From contig OY282460.1 in assembly GCA_958296295.1 (NCBI GenBank), positions 3,580,291-3,644,290 on the forward strand: 64,000 nucleotides of DNA, written 5' to 3'. The DNA comes from an uncultured Pseudomonadales bacterium. Its GTDB lineage: Bacteria; Pseudomonadota; Gammaproteobacteria; Pseudomonadales; Azotimanducaceae. Below the pieces are notes generated by a model that had not been told where the DNA came from, did not search any database, and worked only from the letters and a program-made list of their open reading frames with translations. Made by a program: the position numbers and the translations under genes. Within the stretch, counting starts at the first letter, position 1. Each line of letters opens with the position of its first letter. Shown piece after piece: positions 62,734-64,000 of this stretch.

Positions 62734-62736
62734 TGG

Positions 62737-62979
62737 TCACGCTCCGCCTTCCCAATGTGCCAACTCGTCGTCCGGCAGCGGCTCCAGAATGCTCTCATCA
62801 ACGACGATCCGCCCCTTCATCGCTCCGAAACGGCGCTTGCCCTTGGGCCTGGGCCGGCAGGGAACGAGCCGGACGACCGGTTCGCCGCGACGGGCGATGA
62901 CCACCTCTTCGCCAGCTTCCGCTTGGGTCAGCAGGCGGGATAGATGCGTCTTGGCTTGATGGACATTGACAGTGGGCAT
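62737..62979 (-). CDS. Phd/YefM-type antitoxin
   Basis: 80 residues: MPTVNVHQAKTHLSRLLTQA then EAGEEVVIARRGEPVVRLVP, the standard Phd/YefM DNA-binding domain, followed by a basic linker and a C-terminal toxin-binding tail. Upstream sequence 62980-63006 is duplicated at 63388-63414. Confidence 0.9.
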   Translation of the reverse strand: MPTVNVHQAKTHLSRLLTQAEAGEEVVIARRGEPVVRLVPCRPRPKGKRRFGAMKGRIVVDESILEPLPDDELAHWEGGA

Positions 62980-63367
62980 GGTGGGACTCTCTTGTCGACT
63001 AGAAGCATAGCTAGATCGAGCGTGCCCTCAACCGTGGGTGTGCGACGCTTATGCACTGGCCCTCAGGCGGCGAGAAGCAGTGGCTTAAGGTCATCCAGTT
63101 CTCGCTTACTGGCGGCGGCAGAGCTGACAAGTGTCGCTATGACTTGTGGCGATACCGAAGTCGCTATCTGGGAAGCGCTGTGGGAGGTCCATGCCGGACA
63201 TCCCTGCTGGCTCTCCTATGACGTACTCCTGGTGCGCTTCGCCCCTCGCTGGAATGTCCCGCTGGTCGGGTTGCTGCGGGCGTTGCTCGTGTTCGCTTGG
63301 CCTGATGCATTGCACCTAATCGTCCGCGCCGCCGCTCAAAACAGCTTCAACACCGCATAGCCGGCCT

Positions 63368-63414
63368 CAATGGACGTTGACAGTGGGCATGATGGACTCC
63401 CTTGTGGACTAGAA
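63368..63414 (-). repeat. Truncated duplicate of the Phd antitoxin 5' end
   Basis: About 47 bp here match 62959-63006 with roughly six differences. On the minus strand it reads MPTVNVH then a stop. It marks a second, lost antitoxin gene or a local duplication. The stretch 63007-63437 otherwise holds no gene I can support. Confidence 0.65.
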
Positions 63415-63437
63415 GCTATGGGGCGAGACCTGACTCG

Positions 63438-64000
63438 CTAGGCGGGCTCGGACCTCCCCGCCGCCGCACGGGCCTCCGCCACCGCGTCCGCCATTCCGGG
63501 CCACTCGCTCCAGATGTCGCACAACGCCTCCGGGTAAACCATGCGGTTGCGGCCCGGCCGCGCCTTCGGCGTGATGCGGAAGTAGCCCATCAGGCGTGGT
63601 TCGCTGGTTTCCACCCGGGTCGCGCTGTGCGGTGTGGCGTGCAGGATGATAGCCGCATCGCCGGGTGCGAGCCGCAGCAAGGTGGGGCGCGGCCAGAACT
63701 TGCCGTCCGGCGTGCGGGTGCCGTCCTTGCACGCTTCGCGCACGGCGTCCGGGTAGTGGCGCAGGCCCGAACGGTTCGGGGCATTGTGATCGATGCGCGG
63801 CCAATCCGGGCCGTCGGGGCCGAGCGGGCCGCCGGCGTCGCGCTGGGCGCGGAAGAAGCGTTCCATCTCGTGGTGGGCGCCTTTCAGCAGACCGACATTG
63901 CCGGCACCTTCCTGGCGCTGATCGGAGAGAGCCACCGCCACCAGCGCCGCGAAACTGGTGATGTTCGCGCCCAAGCCGGGATGCGTTCGGCGGCAGCCGT
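63438..64000 (-). CDS. Phytanoyl-CoA dioxygenase family protein, N-terminus beyond window
   Basis: The minus-strand frame is open to the right edge (about 187 codons). HPGLGANITSFAALVAVALS, GNVGLLKGAHHEMERFF, RLAPGDAAIILHATPHSATR (second His of the iron site) and EPRLMGYFRIT (co-substrate Arg) fit PhyH-type Fe(II)/2-oxoglutarate oxygenases. The HxD motif lies outside the window. Intact where visible, unlike the PhyH-family gene at 14819. Phytol-derived substrates are possible but unproved. Confidence 0.78.
   Translation of the reverse strand, partial: GCRRTHPGLGANITSFAALVAVALSDQRQEGAGNVGLLKGAHHEMERFFRAQRDAGGPLGPDGPDWPRIDHNAPNRSGLRHYPDAVREACKDGTRTPDGKFWPRPTLLRLAPGDAAIILHATPHSATRVETSEPRLMGYFRITPKARPGRNRMVYPEALCDIWSEWPGMADAVAEARAAAGRSEPA

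Noticed and set aside
62944..63360. 138-codon plus-strand frame
   Set aside because: Starts antisense to the antitoxin gene and shows no recognisable protein features.

Overview
The window is GC-rich DNA from a Gram-negative bacterium, most likely a member of the Pseudomonadota. The grounds are a TonB-dependent receptor, a FadR-type GntR regulator, Tat and Sec exported proteins, and lipoproteins with a lipobox. Intact catabolic operons sit among many frameshifted or truncated genes (sufC, EthD-like, phytanoyl-CoA dioxygenase, glycosyltransferase, HEPN, two PIN toxins, helicase pieces). No rRNA, tRNA or CRISPR array was seen.

Layout. 1-3.1 kb: a DUF1552 / DUF1592 cytochrome pair. 3.3-9.8 kb: two divergent operons whose products fall in the protein families used for chlorophyll breakdown in plants: a NYC1-like SDR, a Rieske oxygenase, a red chlorophyll catabolite reductase (RCCR)-like protein and a chlorophyllase-like alpha/beta hydrolase, with two Asp/Glu-racemase-family proteins, a calycin-like protein and an MFS transporter. 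11.3-15.7 kb: decayed genes, an N-acyl-D-amino-acid deacylase and a hydroxypyruvate isomerase-like gene. 15.7-35.0 kb: nested mobile DNA. 35.9-42.7 kb: a second catabolic operon (dual nitrilase, second RCCR-like protein, acyl-CoA dehydrogenase, isochorismatase-fold amidase, FAD monooxygenase, class III CoA transferase), followed by an OFA-type MFS transporter. 46.0-49.6 kb: aconitase-family hydratase subunits (LeuD/LeuC-like), a small protein and a methyltransferase. 49.7-52.8 kb: miscellaneous genes. 52.9-61.1 kb: a third catabolic operon (isochorismatase-fold amidase, two PuuE/cyclic-imide-hydrolase-like deacetylase-fold proteins, GntR regulator, CoA transferase, HMG-CoA-lyase-like lyase, TonB receptor). 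61.2-64.0 kb: toxin-antitoxin relics and a phytanoyl-CoA dioxygenase-like gene cut by the window end.

How the genes may work together (inference). Chlorophyllase-, NYC1-, Rieske- and RCCR-like proteins could convert a chlorophyll-type macrocycle to a reduced linear tetrapyrrole. Oxidative cleavage of such compounds gives alkylmaleimides. The deacetylase-fold (imide ring opening), isochorismatase-fold (maleamate amidase), LeuCD-like (alkylmaleate hydratase), CoA transferase and HMG-CoA-lyase-like genes form a plausible route from alkylmaleimides to 2-oxoacids and acyl-CoAs, with the TonB receptor and the MFS proteins for transport. No substrate is proved by the sequence.

The mobile DNA can be resolved to the base. 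A glycosyltransferase gene (now a pseudogene) carries an ISAs1-family insertion sequence with 18-bp inverted ends and a 9-bp target duplication. That IS was then split by an integrative mobilizable element of about 18 kb, flanked by 17-bp direct repeats. The element carries a tyrosine integrase, MobV-type relaxase genes, a primase/RepA/Rep operon with 22-bp iterons, an AlpA regulator, an IS21 remnant and cargo genes.
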